In this document: in pieces, positions 10,666 to 22,839 of the stretch | Layout: the number at the start of each line of letters is the position of its first letter | Numbering within the stretch: the stretch's first letter is position 1 | Assembly (NCBI GenBank): GCA_934047225.1 | Contig: OW203984.1 | Span: 2,675,201-2,739,200 of the forward strand | Direction of reading: 5' to 3' | DNA length: 64,000 bases | Source of the DNA: Ypsolopha sequella | Lineage: Eukaryota > Arthropoda > Insecta > Lepidoptera > Ypsolophidae | Notes under the pieces: generated by a model | Seen by the model: the letters and a program-made list of their open reading frames with translations, nothing else | The model's database searches: none | What the model was told of the DNA's origin: nothing | Position numbers and translations under genes: made by a program

Positions 10666-10669
10666 AATG

Positions 10670-11400
10670 TTAATGGACTCCGTTTAAAATATTATAATAT
10701 CATTCTATGGACACCCCACAATTTGGTGATAGTGTTTGTATGGAGGTTTGCGTGTGGTGACGCCTGTTTTTTCATGTAACAGTTTCATAATATATTTTGT
10801 GCAACTGTAACATCATTTGAAACATTGGGACACGAGTGCTTGTTTACGAAACGAACAAAATTCGTACTCTATAGCTACGACCATCAAAAATATCGTCTCT
10901 ATTTATAATATTTTCAACTAATAATTTCACGAAAAATGAGAACACTCGTTCATAAACTTTGGGTGCGTCGTCCGGTAATGCTGCGTTGAAAGCAAATCAG
11001 GATAAAGGGGGCGTGACTGAAGAAATAAGGTCGAGAGGGACTTATTTCTCGTCTCTGTTGTTGATTTGCTTTTACAACAAATTTGACTAATCACATCGCA
11101 GAATTGCGGTATTATAATTGGTCAAACAATGTGGGTACTTACAAAACCGCTTTTAATGTTTTAGGTACCTTATTGACTATGTAATGGGAGTAGATATTTT
11201 CGATATATTTATTACGATATTTTGGGGGTGACAAAAACCGTATAGTGTACGACATACATCACGAAATTAACTGAGCACTGGCGGAGCGGCACGGCAGGGC
11301 TGGGAGGGGCATTCGAGTAGGTAAGTACTTGCGCTCCACGCCGCCTTTATATTCTCTGACGCCGCACCGCTGTTACCGTTTATCAATATAATTTTAGGAA
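10670..11400. other. Unannotated stretch
   Basis: No coding or multi-copy repeat signal. A locally GC-richer patch occurs at about 11270-11370. Confidence 0.4.
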
Positions 11401-11449
11401 ACATAAAAAAGGGCATAACTCCTTCTTCAAGTGGTATTTTTTTTTTTTA

Positions 11450-11788
11450 TTCTGTGTTTTGGAATAATTATCATGTATTTCACTCGTTGTATTCTTTGAA
11501 TTATGTATTTTTTGTAACCTTGTATTGTTTAAAGTTTCAAACACTTGCCTTTCTTACTCACCCTTGTTCATGTTACCCTGTGTGCGAAAATGTTAAACGT
11601 CTGTAAATCTTTATAGTTGGTACCCACGAGTCAAGCTCGCTTAGTCTGGGGCCACAAGAATAACAACTTTTACGTAAAATGTTATAAAAACTATATATTT
11701 TTTCTCTTTCTTTGGTCAACTCATGTAAATTTAATTGTGTACGGTTTTTGGGAAATAAATAATTTTGAATTGAATTTGAATTTGAATA
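11450..11788 (+). mobile_element. LINE 3' end with TTTGAA tail
   Basis: A 3' UTR-like stretch contains GGTACCCACGAGTCAAGC and ends GGGAAATAAATAATTTTGAA followed by TTTGAA repeats (to about 11788). AATAAA plus a short tandem tail is the hallmark of an insect LINE 3' end. No coding sequence of the element is present. Confidence 0.5.
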
Positions 11789-12346
11789 CTAATATTCATG
11801 CGACGCAAGTTGTGGACCAAATCAACAACTCGTATATCTAACTTTCACAAAAAAAACATGAATTTAAACGTTAATAAATGACTATGAATATGAACTAATT
11901 ATTTAAATTGAAAAATAAATAGAAAAGCAAGTAATATAATACTTGTTATTTGGTAACATTTATTAACTTAGTAATATATTTAAAGTTTTAGCCCAAGATA
12001 ATGTAAAATTATACGATAATAACCCAAGACCGGAACAAGTAGGAAAGGGAATATTCAGTGTCGCAATGGCACAAAACAACCATTAGCAACAATTAAATGA
12101 AACCATTAGGCTTTTAGATCATCAAGTCAGTGGGTTATCGAATAAGTCGCATATCGAAAGTGACGCTCGTAAAAAATGAAAGTCCATAGAGTAGCGAACG
12201 GCCTCGTGACGTCAGCGAGCGACTGAATCATCGGAGTGGCATATTTACGGTCTGTGACGACACAAAGTGCACTATTAGCCATATTCGTCCAATGGCCTAA
12301 CAGCTTTTAGCATTGATCTGAGTTTTTATCATGATTTTAATAGTAG

Positions 12347-12696
12347 TTTATGCTACAAGGGCGAAAAGGAATAAATTACGAGGACGATTTAAAACACGAG
12401 CGTAGCGAGTGAGTAATTTATTGCTCTTACGCCCGTGTATCATAATACATTTTTCAATGCATAGTCTGAGGAAATAAAACAAATATAATCTTGTGAACTT
12501 TAAATTATGATTGGCTCAAAAGGACTGTATCCAGAACCGTTAAACAGTGGAAAAAAAAGTATAACATTTATGGTACACAGGAAAGGTTGCAGGTTAGCCA
12601 ACATCTCGTAAATAAATAAAAAAAATAATAATAAAGCCCTAGGGCAAAATAATCGACTTTCTGTTCGGTTTTGAATAGTTTTGATGCATAAAGTGG
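12347..12696. repeat. Dispersed repeat, long copy
   Basis: It matches 58961-59243 from TTATGCTACAAGGGCG through AAAGCCCTAGGGCAAAATAA to GTTCGGTTTTGATGCATAAA. This copy holds about 65 extra bases after GGGCG, a segment with CGAGCGTAGCGAGTGAG. It is either an insertion here or a deletion in the other copy. No open frame. Confidence 0.7.
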
Positions 12697-12699
12697 GTT

Positions 12700-13290
12700 T
12701 TTAAAAGTGGGATGCATAAAAGTTAGATAAATTAATAAGTATAATCATGAGGAAAGAGTGATATACCTTTAGTGTAACATATTATAATTCCCATAGCTTA
12801 ATTTCTAAGAGATTTCTTTAAAAAAAAAATTTCAGAGAATATACGCCATTTTAGGACATAGTTTTCATTATTTTGGTATATTCATTTACCAATATTATTC
12901 TTTGATTTTTTAAAGAACTGTCCGATATGACGTCACTTGAGAATTTTAGACATTATACTAATTGTGATGTGTGATTGCTTGTAAAAAAGTGGTCTGTCTC
13001 TATCTGTCTACTCATCTGTCAAATCAGTAGGAAGTAAATTATTATAAATTTATATTCATAGCAAAGGACACATTTCTAAACTGCCATTACTCAAGTGACG
13101 TCACACAAAGGCAAATGGAAGTTGCAGCGTTTTCGTTAAAATATTCATCATTATGAGGTTTTTTATATCACAAGTTCTAAAATACGTTTTATGAAACCTA
13201 AATCTCGAAATGGTTTTCGAATTAACACACCTATACTAAGAGAACTAGATATATTTATTAAACTAAATATAATTAACAATATTCGTTATT
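12700..13290. other. Unannotated stretch
   Basis: No recognisable coding sequence. Two short segments with GTGACGTCAC-like palindromic motifs (about 12929 and 13094) lie inside. Confidence 0.35.
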
Positions 13291-13298
13291 CGTTACAT

Positions 13299-13395
13299 AT
13301 ACTCACGCTTGTCTCCCAGAGGGCTAGGCAGAGACTACAGATTTTCATCTGCCACGATCCACACACACCTTTCGCCTCTTCCACATTCTTTTATT
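13299..13395 (+). repeat. Short dispersed repeat (CTCACGCTTGTCTCCCAGAG)
   Basis: The block reads CTCACGCTTGTCTCCCAGAG, then GGCAGAGACTACAGATT, CCACGATCC and CGCCTCTTCCAC. Related stretches are at 39830-39905 and 47171-47230. I recognise it, from memory only, as a common moth and butterfly repeat motif. Its full unit is not visible. Confidence 0.5.
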
Positions 13396-13686
13396 TTATT
13401 ATTGGTTTCAATTCAATTATAATTTGTTTCCAGAACAGATAGAAACTCAAAATACTAATTTCTATCATTACTCAAAATACTGTCTACGTAAATGTGTGCA
13501 AATTTAAATATTTTTATTCATTTAAATTAATTTAATTATTCATAATGTACTGTTGGATAGTGTAAAACTTACCCTGATTTGTTATTTATCATATGTTTAC
13601 TGGAAATAACCTCATCGTAGAGAAAACATCGAATCTGTACACTGTTATTTCTAAGTTTAATTTGTAATGTTTATTTTATGCGTACA

Positions 13687-13707
13687 ATAATAATAATAAT
13701 AATAAAT
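13687..13707. repeat. (AAT)n microsatellite
   Basis: A short run of about six AAT units. Confidence 0.8.
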
Positions 13708-14044
13708 ATTCACGCGCCACAACATAAATTCCCGTCGGCCCTCGATCGAGCCCTCGAGCGAGGCAACCCTCAATAGTTCTAAGTTCTAACAGAAATACGA
13801 TATGCCTAGGCAAATTTTAAAATGCCGGATTCTACGATATGACGACGATGATGTAAATTGTAAAACAGAGTGCATTTAGAAACTGACGACATCGTTTATA
13901 AACTGACAAATTTTACGATTTGCCTGCGACACATATACATACATTTGGCACAGAGAGTGGCACATACATTTTGTATATATCCTATTTTTTGATATATCCT
14001 AATGTACCCAATTTATCTTTCGCAGTCGGTCGATAAATACTGTA

Positions 14045-14304
14045 TACAAGGTGACTTTTTGATCATCGTCCAAATTCATAATGGAAGCTTGGTAAGTGAT
14101 CAGCATCATGAATCGATAACAATTTTAGTAAAATTTCGACTTGCCATAGTAAATCACTCTCAGTCCTGAACTCCTGAGTGAATCACTATGGTGAGTCGAA
14201 ATTTCATTTTATGAATTTTACAAAAATCGTTATTGGTTCATGATGCTGATCACTTACCAAGGCTCAAGTATGAATTTGGACGATGTTCACAAATTCACCT
14301 TGTA
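14045..14304. mobile_element. 260-bp foldback MITE with TACAAGGTGA ends
   Basis: The ends TACAAGGTGACTTTTTGATC and their counterpart CACCTTGTA are flanked by TA on both sides. The arms share TTGGTAAGTGATCAGCATCA and its complement, about 115 bp each. A TA duplication with TACA-type ends suggests a Tc1/mariner-like non-autonomous element, but no transposase supports this. Confidence 0.75.
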
Positions 14305-14309
14305 TAACG

Positions 14310-15765
14310 AGTCCAGAAAAAAATGGAAGCGGAGATTTTTTAAAATCTGATTATTTTTAAATCATTAACCTCTCACATTTCATCCCAAAGTAGGCCGAAA
14401 TATATCTCGAAAATATTTTTTTTATCTGTAATAATTTGTTGTACCTGTAATCAACAATTGAAATCACTTTTCATATAAAATTCATTTTTAATTAAAAAGG
14501 ATGCTATGGTATCAATTTTATGAGTGATCCGATCAGGTAAGATTTTATAAAAAAAAAACTTGTTTCGTTTAAAATTAATTCAATGCTTGTTTTTCTTTTC
14601 AGGTAATTCCTTAACAAGCTTTCTTGAACACTTTGAAAGAAAAAGTTGGTAAGTTAGATAAATTGATAAATAAAGTTAAATAAGTAACCCAGTTACAAGG
14701 GATCGTAATTCTCACTGAGGAAGCGATAACGAAGCATGTCGTTTTCTCGACCTTAATTTAAGGGTATAAAAGTTAATTTGTGCCTTTTATCTGAAGGCAA
14801 TTAGAAGCTAGAATTTATTAGTCTCTTAGATAAGGTTTTATATTTGTAACTTTAAGGTTGGTTTTATTTTTCAATTCTGTCGGTCGCTTCCACAGAACTA
14901 TTAATAAGGAATAGAAATGCCATGAAAGCCGTAACTGCGACGCACCGATTTGATCAATACGTCTAAACATAATCCGCGGGCATTTCATTTCTCAACCGAA
15001 CGCGTTAGAACAAACATATTGTAAAATTGGTGTATTTCTTCAAATAACGCAAATAAGACATCCAAAGGAATTTAATTTCACTCGTAAGTAATTTAAACAT
15101 ATATTTACTTTGATATTTACAGAATAAGCCTTGCGGTAAATAAAATTTCAACCTTACCGTGAAATATGTATGGTTGTAGCGAGTAGAGTATCCGACCGAT
15201 ATTCGACCGAATTTTATCACTTCAGAGTAGGCTCTCTGGGATGTAGATAGAGCGCTCACCCATACCTTCTATTTACACTTCTTTTATAGGAATCTGGGCT
15301 ATAATTTACAATGAATGTCAAAAGTTTTGTTGAAAGGGTTAAATACTATTACAAGTAAAGTATGGCCTTATGAGATAAAACGTTGTACCTACAGATTTCA
15401 GTAACACGTGTTACAGATAAGTGCGCCATTTTGGTTGCGCTTCCCCACGGACCAGCCGGGCGGTGGGTGGCTCGCGCGTTCAATTTACGCCACTTCCCCA
15501 GTTTCCCCTAAGGCTTACCATGCATTCCACTAAATATAACTACGTATTATATTTTGCCTGGAACTAAGGACGTGCTGATGACAATAATTCAGAACTACTG
15601 GAACTCTAGTTCTTGTGAAACGTAAGGTTTTGAAAAGTGGGTTTTATTGCTATGAAAAATAGTTTTTGTACAAGAAAAAACATCATTAATACTTATAAAA
15701 AAAGGAATCACCTAAAAGGTAGAAAACTTATTTATTTTTTTGTAAATACATATATTGTACTATGA
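14310..15765. other. Unannotated stretch
   Basis: No gene or multi-copy repeat recognised. It contains one GC-richer patch near 15420-15500. Confidence 0.4.
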
Positions 15766-15770
15766 ATTAA

Positions 15771-15810
15771 AATAAATATGTTTTGTAGAGATATACAAAA
15801 CATATTTATT
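15771..15810. repeat. Short perfect hairpin
   Basis: A 17-bp perfect inverted repeat (AATAAATATGTTTTGTA) surrounds a 6-base loop. Confidence 0.75.
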
Positions 15811-15899
15811 TTTATTATTATGCCTCACACAAGCAGAAATATATTTTGATTTTAATGGTCTGTTTATTATCATTGTGGTAAATAAAAAATATGACAACT

Positions 15900-16035
15900 A
15901 AATTTTATTTATTTATTACACTTTTTGCACATTTACACAAATAACTTACAAGACAAAATAAACAATTAAACATGGTGTGCAAGGGCGGAACTTATTGCTA
16001 ATAGCAATATCTTCCAGGCAACCCTTGGTAGCTAA
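15900..16035 (-). mobile_element. LINE 3' UTR remnant
   Basis: The block CTTATTGCTAATAGCAATATCTTCCAGGCAACCCTTGG, read across 15989-16028, resembles the 3' UTR of the minus-strand LINE at 54073-54220 and the remnant at 45399-45540. It carries a similar TTTATT-rich end. Only the tail is left. Confidence 0.55.
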
Positions 16036-16716
16036 CAGAAAGATGAACAAATTAACCGGACAGTAATTTTATTTTATTATTATTACTTTTTATTGAAATG
16101 CAAAAAATAACCAACAACATATATGACATAGATGCTGCTGCTTTTTTTTGTTGCCTGAAATAGTATCTTTGAAATCTTTTTTTTTATTTTTATTTTTATC
16201 GTTTATTTGGCAAACCAAATAAGACCACAATAGTTAAAGTCAGTGTAACTGATGTTTATTTTTATATAAAAAAAACACACGATTCACTTTTATGGTACTC
16301 ACACTTACACAAATTTCTCACGTCTGTCCATATATTTTATAATATAAATTGCAAAATATATGGTATACTTGTATTTTCACAAAAGCCGGACTTTCTGTTG
16401 TCCGGTATTTCAATTTTTTTTGTAGACCGTTGAAAAACCGTACTATCCGTTCCAAAGCCGGACATTCGACAACCCTAGAAGAGAAACGAAAGTAATGCAT
16501 TGCGCGTACAATATATTATACTTACAAAGTAAAGGCTTCCTTGTATCTCCTCTCAGACATTGCATCAAAAGCAATTTCGTTACTCAACGACTAAGGAGTA
16601 CAACATACCTACTCTTTACTGAGATTTGTATAAACTACGATCCTGAAACACTATACAAGGTTAACATTATATCATTACAGTATAGAAACGCAGAAATAAA
16701 AGTAAATCTGGATGTG

Positions 16717-16797
16717 AGGAGCTCTGAACCGGGAATCGAACCCGGGACCTCTCGCTTGCCGGGCGATTGCTCTAACCTCTGAGCTATCCAGGTCTCA
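16717..16797 (-). mobile_element. tRNA-derived SINE head
   Basis: The minus strand carries an A-box-like TAGCTCAGAGGTTAGAGC and a perfect B box GGTTCGATTCC within a T-arm CCGGG/CCCGG. The acceptor arms do not pair and position 33 of the anticodon loop is not T, so I call a SINE head or tRNA pseudogene. A functional tRNA gene is less likely. Confidence 0.6.
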
Positions 16798-16939
16798 ACA
16801 CAACTCGTGAATTTACCGATGTGCTTTCCCATACTGCAATGTTATTTATATAATGTTAATTCATATCTCCTTGCGATGGATAAATCGCCAAGTGTTCAAA
16901 CATAGAAATTTATTTCTGTCATAGTTACTATACAAGGGG

Positions 16940-17352
16940 TTAAGGGTCGGCGTTCCGAGATTCTGGGTTCGGGATTACGGCTTTTTAAGACAGTCAAAAT
17001 TAAAATTTCTGAACAAAATAAATACCATTTGTTACCTTACAAGATGAAGTGCAAGTTCATTAAAAAAATCACGGCACTAATGAATAGTAACTTCAGAAAA
17101 AAAACAGGAATTTCAAGAAAATCTCTTAGTTAAAATAGTATTGCGGCGCTACGGGTGTAACCTGAACTTTAAAATCCTGTTTTTTTTCTGAAGTTACTAT
17201 ACATTCGTGCCAAGATTTTTTTTAATGAACGTGCACTTCATATTGTAAGGTAACAAGTGGTATTTATTTTGTTCAGAGATTAATATTTTACTATCTTAAA
17301 AAACCATAACCCCGAACCCTGTTTTGCCCAATCTCGGAACTCCGACCCTTAA
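16940..17352. mobile_element. 413-bp inverted-repeat element
   Basis: The outer ends TTAAGGGTCGG and CCGACCCTTAA start arms of about 170 bp each. These include GTTACCTTACAAGATGAAGT-type and CTTCAGAAAAAAAACAGGA-type blocks with their complements near 17170-17260. There is no coding capacity. The next inverted repeat starts four bases later. Confidence 0.75.
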
Positions 17353-17355
17353 GAT

Positions 17356-17586
17356 GATAACCTTTTTTCTTAAAACAGGTGTTCTAACCATTAATATGAA
17401 CAATTTTTACTATAGGGCCGACCCTGAAACCGCAAAAACAAAATCAACTGTTTCATACATTTTGGTTGAGTATTTAAATTTTCTATGGAACAGCTGATTA
17501 TTTTTTAGTGATTTCAGGGTTGGCTCGATAGTAAAAGTTTTTCATATTAGTGGGTAGACCACTCTGTTTGAAGGAAAAAGGTTATC
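17356..17586. mobile_element. 231-bp inverted-repeat element adjoining the previous one
   Basis: The ends GATAACCTTTTTTCTT and GGAAAAAGGTTATC are inverted. Inner blocks TTTTTACTATAGGGCCGACC and GGTTGGCTCGATAGTAAAA are also counterparts. Both this unit and its left neighbour use GGGTCGG/CCGACC-type motifs. The two may be halves of one compound element. Confidence 0.7.
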
Positions 17587-18145
17587 GAATTAACACCCAG
17601 TATATACTTATTTCACGGACATTAAGGGACACATCCGTTCCGGGTTATTTTACTTGGCCCTTCAGCTGCTGATGTGTAACTTCTTGATTTTGTTTATACC
17701 TATCTATATACATCTATCCATCCATATACATAAAACAGTTCTGTCACTGACTGACTGACAACGCACTGCCTATATACACCGATGTAGGTAGAAACATGAA
17801 ATTTGAAACATATCTCCCTTAAAGGGTATAGAGATGCACTAAGAAAGAATTTTTCGAAATTCACCCCGTAAAGGGGTGAAACGGAGTGTAAACTTATGTA
17901 TAGTAAATGCGTTCCCACGGGTACAACGGGCTGTTTATTATTTTATATGCCAAATCCACGCGGACAAAGTCGCGGGCGTCCTCTTAGTACATAAATATAC
18001 TACCTATGTAGGTACACTACCTAGTAAAAAAGTATTAGTATTGTATTTTACCATTTTTGTCCCTCTTTCTGTATGTTCCGTTTTAACTCGAAAACCACTC
18101 AACGGATTTGAATGCATTTTCTTTATTATCATCGAAGTGACTTGA

Positions 18146-18379
18146 GGGCCTATTATGTATCTTTAATTGCCAAATGGACTGGGTGCCTATAGTCAAAAAC
18201 ATAGATATACTATTCTATTATAATATTCCTTCTGTCTAAGGATATGTTCGCACATGAAGTGAGACACAGTTCGTAAATAGTTCAATACTCACTAAAGGCA
18301 ATTGAAAAAGTTCAGTTTTCATCTATGTTTTTGATGATAGGCTCCCAGTCCCGTTAGCAACCAAAGATACAGAATAAGG
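18146..18379. mobile_element. 230-bp inverted-repeat element, copy 2
   Basis: The ends GGGCCTATTATGTATCTTTA and AAAGATACAGAATAAGG match copies at 1241-1470 and 48082-48315. It is more diverged inside, so probably an older insertion. Confidence 0.7.
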
Positions 18380-18591
18380 CTGGTCAACGGGTGGAGGTAA
18401 TTAAAAATCAACGCCAACTAAAGCATGTGGATGGATGACACATGGCTAAGCTACATCCTTTTGCGCTGTTCTTTTTATTTACTCTCTACTTAAATAAACC
18501 TTTTCTGCTTTAATTATTATTAGAGTGCATTACCAACTAGAAATCAATCAGTAACAAATTTAAAAAGCACAAATATTTATGAAAAAATTCC

Positions 18592-18664
18592 TTGGGCAAG
18601 GATTTGAACCAGCGACCTCTGCTTACATGACAGGCGCGCTACCGACTGCGCTACCGAGGTTCGT
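18592..18664 (-). mobile_element. tRNA-derived SINE head
   Basis: On the minus strand GGTAGCGCAGTCGGTAGCGC gives an A box and GGTTCAAATCC a B box at tRNA-like spacing. The acceptor ends do not pair, which favours a SINE or tRNA pseudogene. No SINE body boundary was determined. Confidence 0.6.
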
Positions 18665-19429
18665 ATCTGGAACGACGAATTTTCCACCATATCTGTAAAC
18701 CGAATTTTTGTAACTGTTTGATATACCAGCTTGTAATGCACATACTGGACGCTTACGAGGGCGTTATGTGATTTCACGCCTTGCTCATTCTGAACAGAAG
18801 GCGCTGTAGTCTACTATATAATTTTTGGTCGTCGCTACAATACCTGCATCAGACAGTTAAGAAATTCACAGTTCTCATTAACTAAGATTTTGTGTTTTTA
18901 TTGCGAAATCGCTTTGAATACTCTAATTATTTACCACTCTGCATTACAAAATTACAAATACTTTTCTGCTTATTTATAATTTTATTATTATTATTTTAAG
19001 TATCTTATTTTTCGTGAACACATCACTAAATTAATTTTCTTTCTTTCTTTGATAAAATAACCACCAAGTCGAAGATATATTGTTACACTATTATCATTCC
19101 AGTAGTTTTTGAATAACTACGCAGAACTGTTAGACGTAACATTTATGAAATGATATCTTCCTAAACATTTCCAAATCGATGGTAGCAGTTATGAAGGCCA
19201 CTATATTAAGCTCAATTTAATCACGTGTCAAAAGGGTTCAGCCCTATAGATCGTATTTCGAGAGAATTGGGCCCGCGGAGACCTCTAACTTCATATCGGA
19301 TGGCTTCCACCGACAACGTGTGTTGATTACATGGTATATATACATGTTACCAGCTACGTACATATGTAATTCAACAGGTATCTTTAAATTAAACACCTCG
19401 TCGACTGATAAATGTTTAATTACTTTATT

Positions 19430-20190
19430 TATTGTACAGAATAAGAGAAGGCAAGAAATTTCTTCTGGTCCATCGAAGAAAGATTACTGAGGGTTTGCGG
19501 AAGTTCATTCCAAAGCCGAACTGCATTGACCGTAAATTATTTGGAAAAACAATCAGTGGTAAGCGCAGACGTCGCCGATCGATATGACGATAAGACAGAT
19601 GCGCTCTGTTGCTGCGATCAGTGTGTAGGACAAATATTTATGGCGAATAAAAATATGATTAGCGACTTCAAGTGTCCGGAATAAATACCAAAACGTGCGA
19701 CTAAAAATACTGAGTGGGCGAATTTAAAGTATGAAACCGAATATATTTCACGAAAAGTCAAAAATAGGTGCGACGACAAGCGAAACAAGGAGCCGAACGA
19801 AGCGAAACGGAGCGAGGCGAATTCCCTAGTAAAATTAAATTGTCACTAAAATAGAAAATTGTTCGCCTGAGAATTATTCAACTCAACTCAAATTTGTATT
19901 TTCAAGTCGCCGTTTTCAACATTTTTATTCGCCCACAGTCTTTCGCCCACTTATTATTTTAGTACGCTATATTCAGTATTTTTGACACCTTAAATTTGAA
20001 TTTATATTCGCTCGTTTAAATACTACCTTTTCTATAATTAGGGTAGACGGGATTATGAAGAACATTGTATAAAAGAGAAAGAATGTGTAAGTTCCTGCGG
20101 AGAGAAATAGGAAGTCACTTCTGCCTGCATAGAAACTCGAAGACGTGGTCAACTTGCGTAGTCCGAAAATGAATTAAGAGCACAAATTTT
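19430..20190 (-). pseudogene. LINE ORF2 C-terminus, interrupted and frameshifted
   Basis: On the minus strand IFGLRKLTTSS near 20170-20140 and VNAVRLWNELPQTLSNLSS near 19540-19480 correspond to two conserved C-terminal blocks of the CR1-group LINEs elsewhere here (GLRKxDxVSxF and RLWNxLPxxIR). Between the blocks lies about 390 bp of foreign sequence with partly inverted internal repeats around GTGGGCGAAT. A TTTATT-rich 3' end follows at 19430. Stops and frame changes show a dead copy. Confidence 0.5.
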
Positions 20191-20881
20191 GATAATACCA
20201 ACTTTAACAAAAAGCCTACCAGCGGAAAGAAAATAATTTTCACTTGCTAATTTTGAAAACCTACTGTAAATTGTGTATGGCAGATCAATTTTTTATTTAG
20301 TTTGCGCGGTTGCAATGTTAAAAGCACTTGAATTAAAGTGTAAAGCTGAAGATACATTGGTGTTATGAGATATTGAACTAAAAGAATGTTGTTTTGGGAA
20401 TTTAGTTCAGTATGATCAGTTAAGTAAGGGTTCTATCCATATTTACACCCGTTAATGTATTAAGATACTTACATTATACATTAGTATGTTCTATTTTACT
20501 AAATGACTAAAAAATTAATCAATGCAAAATAACTGGTAATTTTATCAACTTTTGGCACAAACACAAAATTTTCGCTGTATATAATCCTTCTTTTTTTGGC
20601 TCTGCTAAAATCTATGTTCAGTGTGCAGCCTCCTTAACTTGACCCATCTTACAAGATTTTTCCTCTCGGCTTTGTTTATTTAAGGCGTTGCGTCTCGAAG
20701 GTTCTTTTGCGACTTGAAAGTTGAAACTAAGTTAGTGCCTCAGTGCCTTCTTGTATACTCGTGTTGACCTACAAACAGTATGTACACTTCTCCATCTTTG
20801 TCTGTTTTATCTGATTACTTTATGCAATAAACGAGCGAGAAAACGGAATCGGGTGTGACCTGTATATAAATTTCTGCACAA

Positions 20882-21142
20882 GACCGCGGCAAACAACTTG
20901 GACAATAAAGCGGGGTAGTTGGGGAAGCGTATAGTCTCTATTTGGCGGACCGAAGGGCGAAATTCCTCCACTACTCCGTTTTATTGTTCAAATTGTTTGC
21001 CCCTACCAATACCCAACATAATAAAGTCAGATTGAGCACCTCACTTTGCATCAATCAGAAGAATTTATTGTTCAACTAGTTTGCCGCTAGCAATACCCGA
21101 CATATAAAATCAAATTGAGCATCTCACTTTGCATCAATCAGA
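20882..21142. repeat. Inverted plus direct repeat cluster
   Basis: A block from TTATTGTTCAAATTGTTTGCC to TTTGCATCAATCAGAA (about 80 bp, from 20981) is repeated directly from about 21066. Its beginning is also present in inverted form at 20885-20925 (GGCAAACAACTTGGACAATAAA). Confidence 0.65.
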
Positions 21143-21630
21143 ACTGACCTCTATGACGTTTTCTTTTGGTTTAAAATAGCGTGCTCTCAGCCGAGGCTGT
21201 TATGACCACCAAGAAACAAAACACGCGCTCACGAAAAACTGAGTTTTTTTTTAGCTTATTGGGCTTCTAGATTATATTATTAAAATATTCTAAAACTAAC
21301 TGACGGGGTCATTTGTTTACTTATTTTTAATACAAATTTCAAGGCTGTATGAGTTAAGGAAGTCCCTTTAACATTCGAAAAACGTGAAATTTAAAGGTAT
21401 ATAACTACGTAATTTTTTGCGTTTTTTCTAAGATGAACCTGTCAGACCTATAACTTACTATCTATATTATTTTTATTAAACCGATTGACCAAGTTACACA
21501 ATGTGAAATGGTCATTTGAAGTTGTGCATTTTGACTTTGTACGGACCCTTAATAAGATTCCGCGATCGTCCGTACGTCTGTCACAGTTAAAATTTTCACA
21601 GAATACGTGTTACTATGGCCTCCGTACCGA

Positions 21631-21906
21631 AGGGTTCCGTACCATTATCTATAAAAACGACAAAAAAAACATGTTTGTTGTATGAGAGCCCCTTTAAATA
21701 TTTATTTTATTCTGTTTTTTAGTATTTGTTGTTATAGCGGCAACAGAAATACATCATCTGTGAACATTTCAACTGTCTAACTATTACGGTTCATGAGATA
21801 CAGCCTGGTGACAGACGGACAGACGGACAGACAGACAGACGGACGGACAGTGGAGTTTTAGTAATAGGGTCCCGTTGGTTACTCTTTGGGTACGGAACCC
21901 TAAAAA
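21631..21906 (+). mobile_element. Dispersed GGTTCCGTA repeat
   Basis: It is the reverse complement of 39293-39570 over nearly its whole length, including AGTATTTGTTGTTATAGCGG and the GACGGACAGACG microsatellite-like stretch. It runs from AGGGTTCCGTACC to GGGTACGGAACCCT, which gives short inverted ends. Related to the larger copies at 25091 and 26666. Confidence 0.65.
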
Positions 21907-22153
21907 GCTTCTGTACGAAGGACTTGATTTTTCCTTGGTTAAAAATGTAGCACCGGTAGTGACGAACATGTTCTGAACATACGAGATGCGAACAAAAAGT
22001 ATCCACTTCAAAATTGTCGCAGTAAAGAGCCCACACGAAGAATTAGTACTCGGTATTTTTTTTCTTTTTTTTTTTTTAATGTTTGGAGACAAACAGTCAC
22101 ATACTATAACCTACATGTTAACCTAAAAATTACATCATTTATAGACCTAATGT

Positions 22154-22314
22154 AGCCGATTCTGGAGGCTTTAATTTAAGTTTTAGTGCTGTCAAAACTA
22201 AAACTTTTTCAAAGTAATTTAGTTTCTGTTCCTAACATTTAAAGACTATTTTGTAATCAAGAAAATTAAGTTTTGACAGCACTAAAACTAAAATTAAAGC
22301 CTTCAGAATCGGCT
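22154..22314. mobile_element. 161-bp foldback MITE, copy 2
   Basis: Same ends and same length as the copies at 4680-4840 and 50880-51040. Loop orientation matches the first copy. Confidence 0.8.
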
Positions 22315-22839
22315 TTATAGTCCCACTTATTGTTACGGTTATAATAAAATTATAAATTAAACACCTTAATACAGTTACGAAAATTAAGAGATGACATTTA
22401 TATATGATGATATTTATAAACGTGATATACGAGTACGTCTATAACAAAGAAAAAAACAACAACGAATTATTAAATAATAATTTCTGAGGAACGTATGACT
22501 CAAAAATGCATTATTCTACAAATGAAGTTCGTAGTACCGTCGTAAATAACTCCATCATATATGTACTATAAGGTTGATTCCCCGAGTGGTGTTTTCAAGA
22601 TTGTAATCATATAGACGCCATCGGGAATACTTTTCAATCAACAAACGCTCGGCGCTCAAAGTGTTGCCAACTTCGTCTACGCGTTCCGTCAATGTACATT
22701 TATTTTATTGCACAAAGTAAGATTTGTACATATTATACGGCTGTACGTACATATCCCCTAAATTAGCAACTCGCCGTGTCTTGGTACACATATCGCCGTG
22801 TGTCGTTACACATATACACATATCGCCGTGTATCGGTAC

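Noticed and set aside
16717..16797. Functional tRNA gene
   Set aside because: A and B boxes are good but acceptor arms do not pair and the anticodon loop lacks T at position 33.
16635..16832. Minus-strand 65-codon frame and plus-strand 95-codon frame over the tRNA-like sequence
   Set aside because: Both translate a tRNA-derived repeat (PGSIPGS- and EPGIEPGTSR-type peptides) and are artefacts.
21784..22092. 102-codon frame with SVCLSVRLSVCP-type peptide
   Set aside because: It translates the GACGGACAGACG simple-sequence part of a dispersed repeat.
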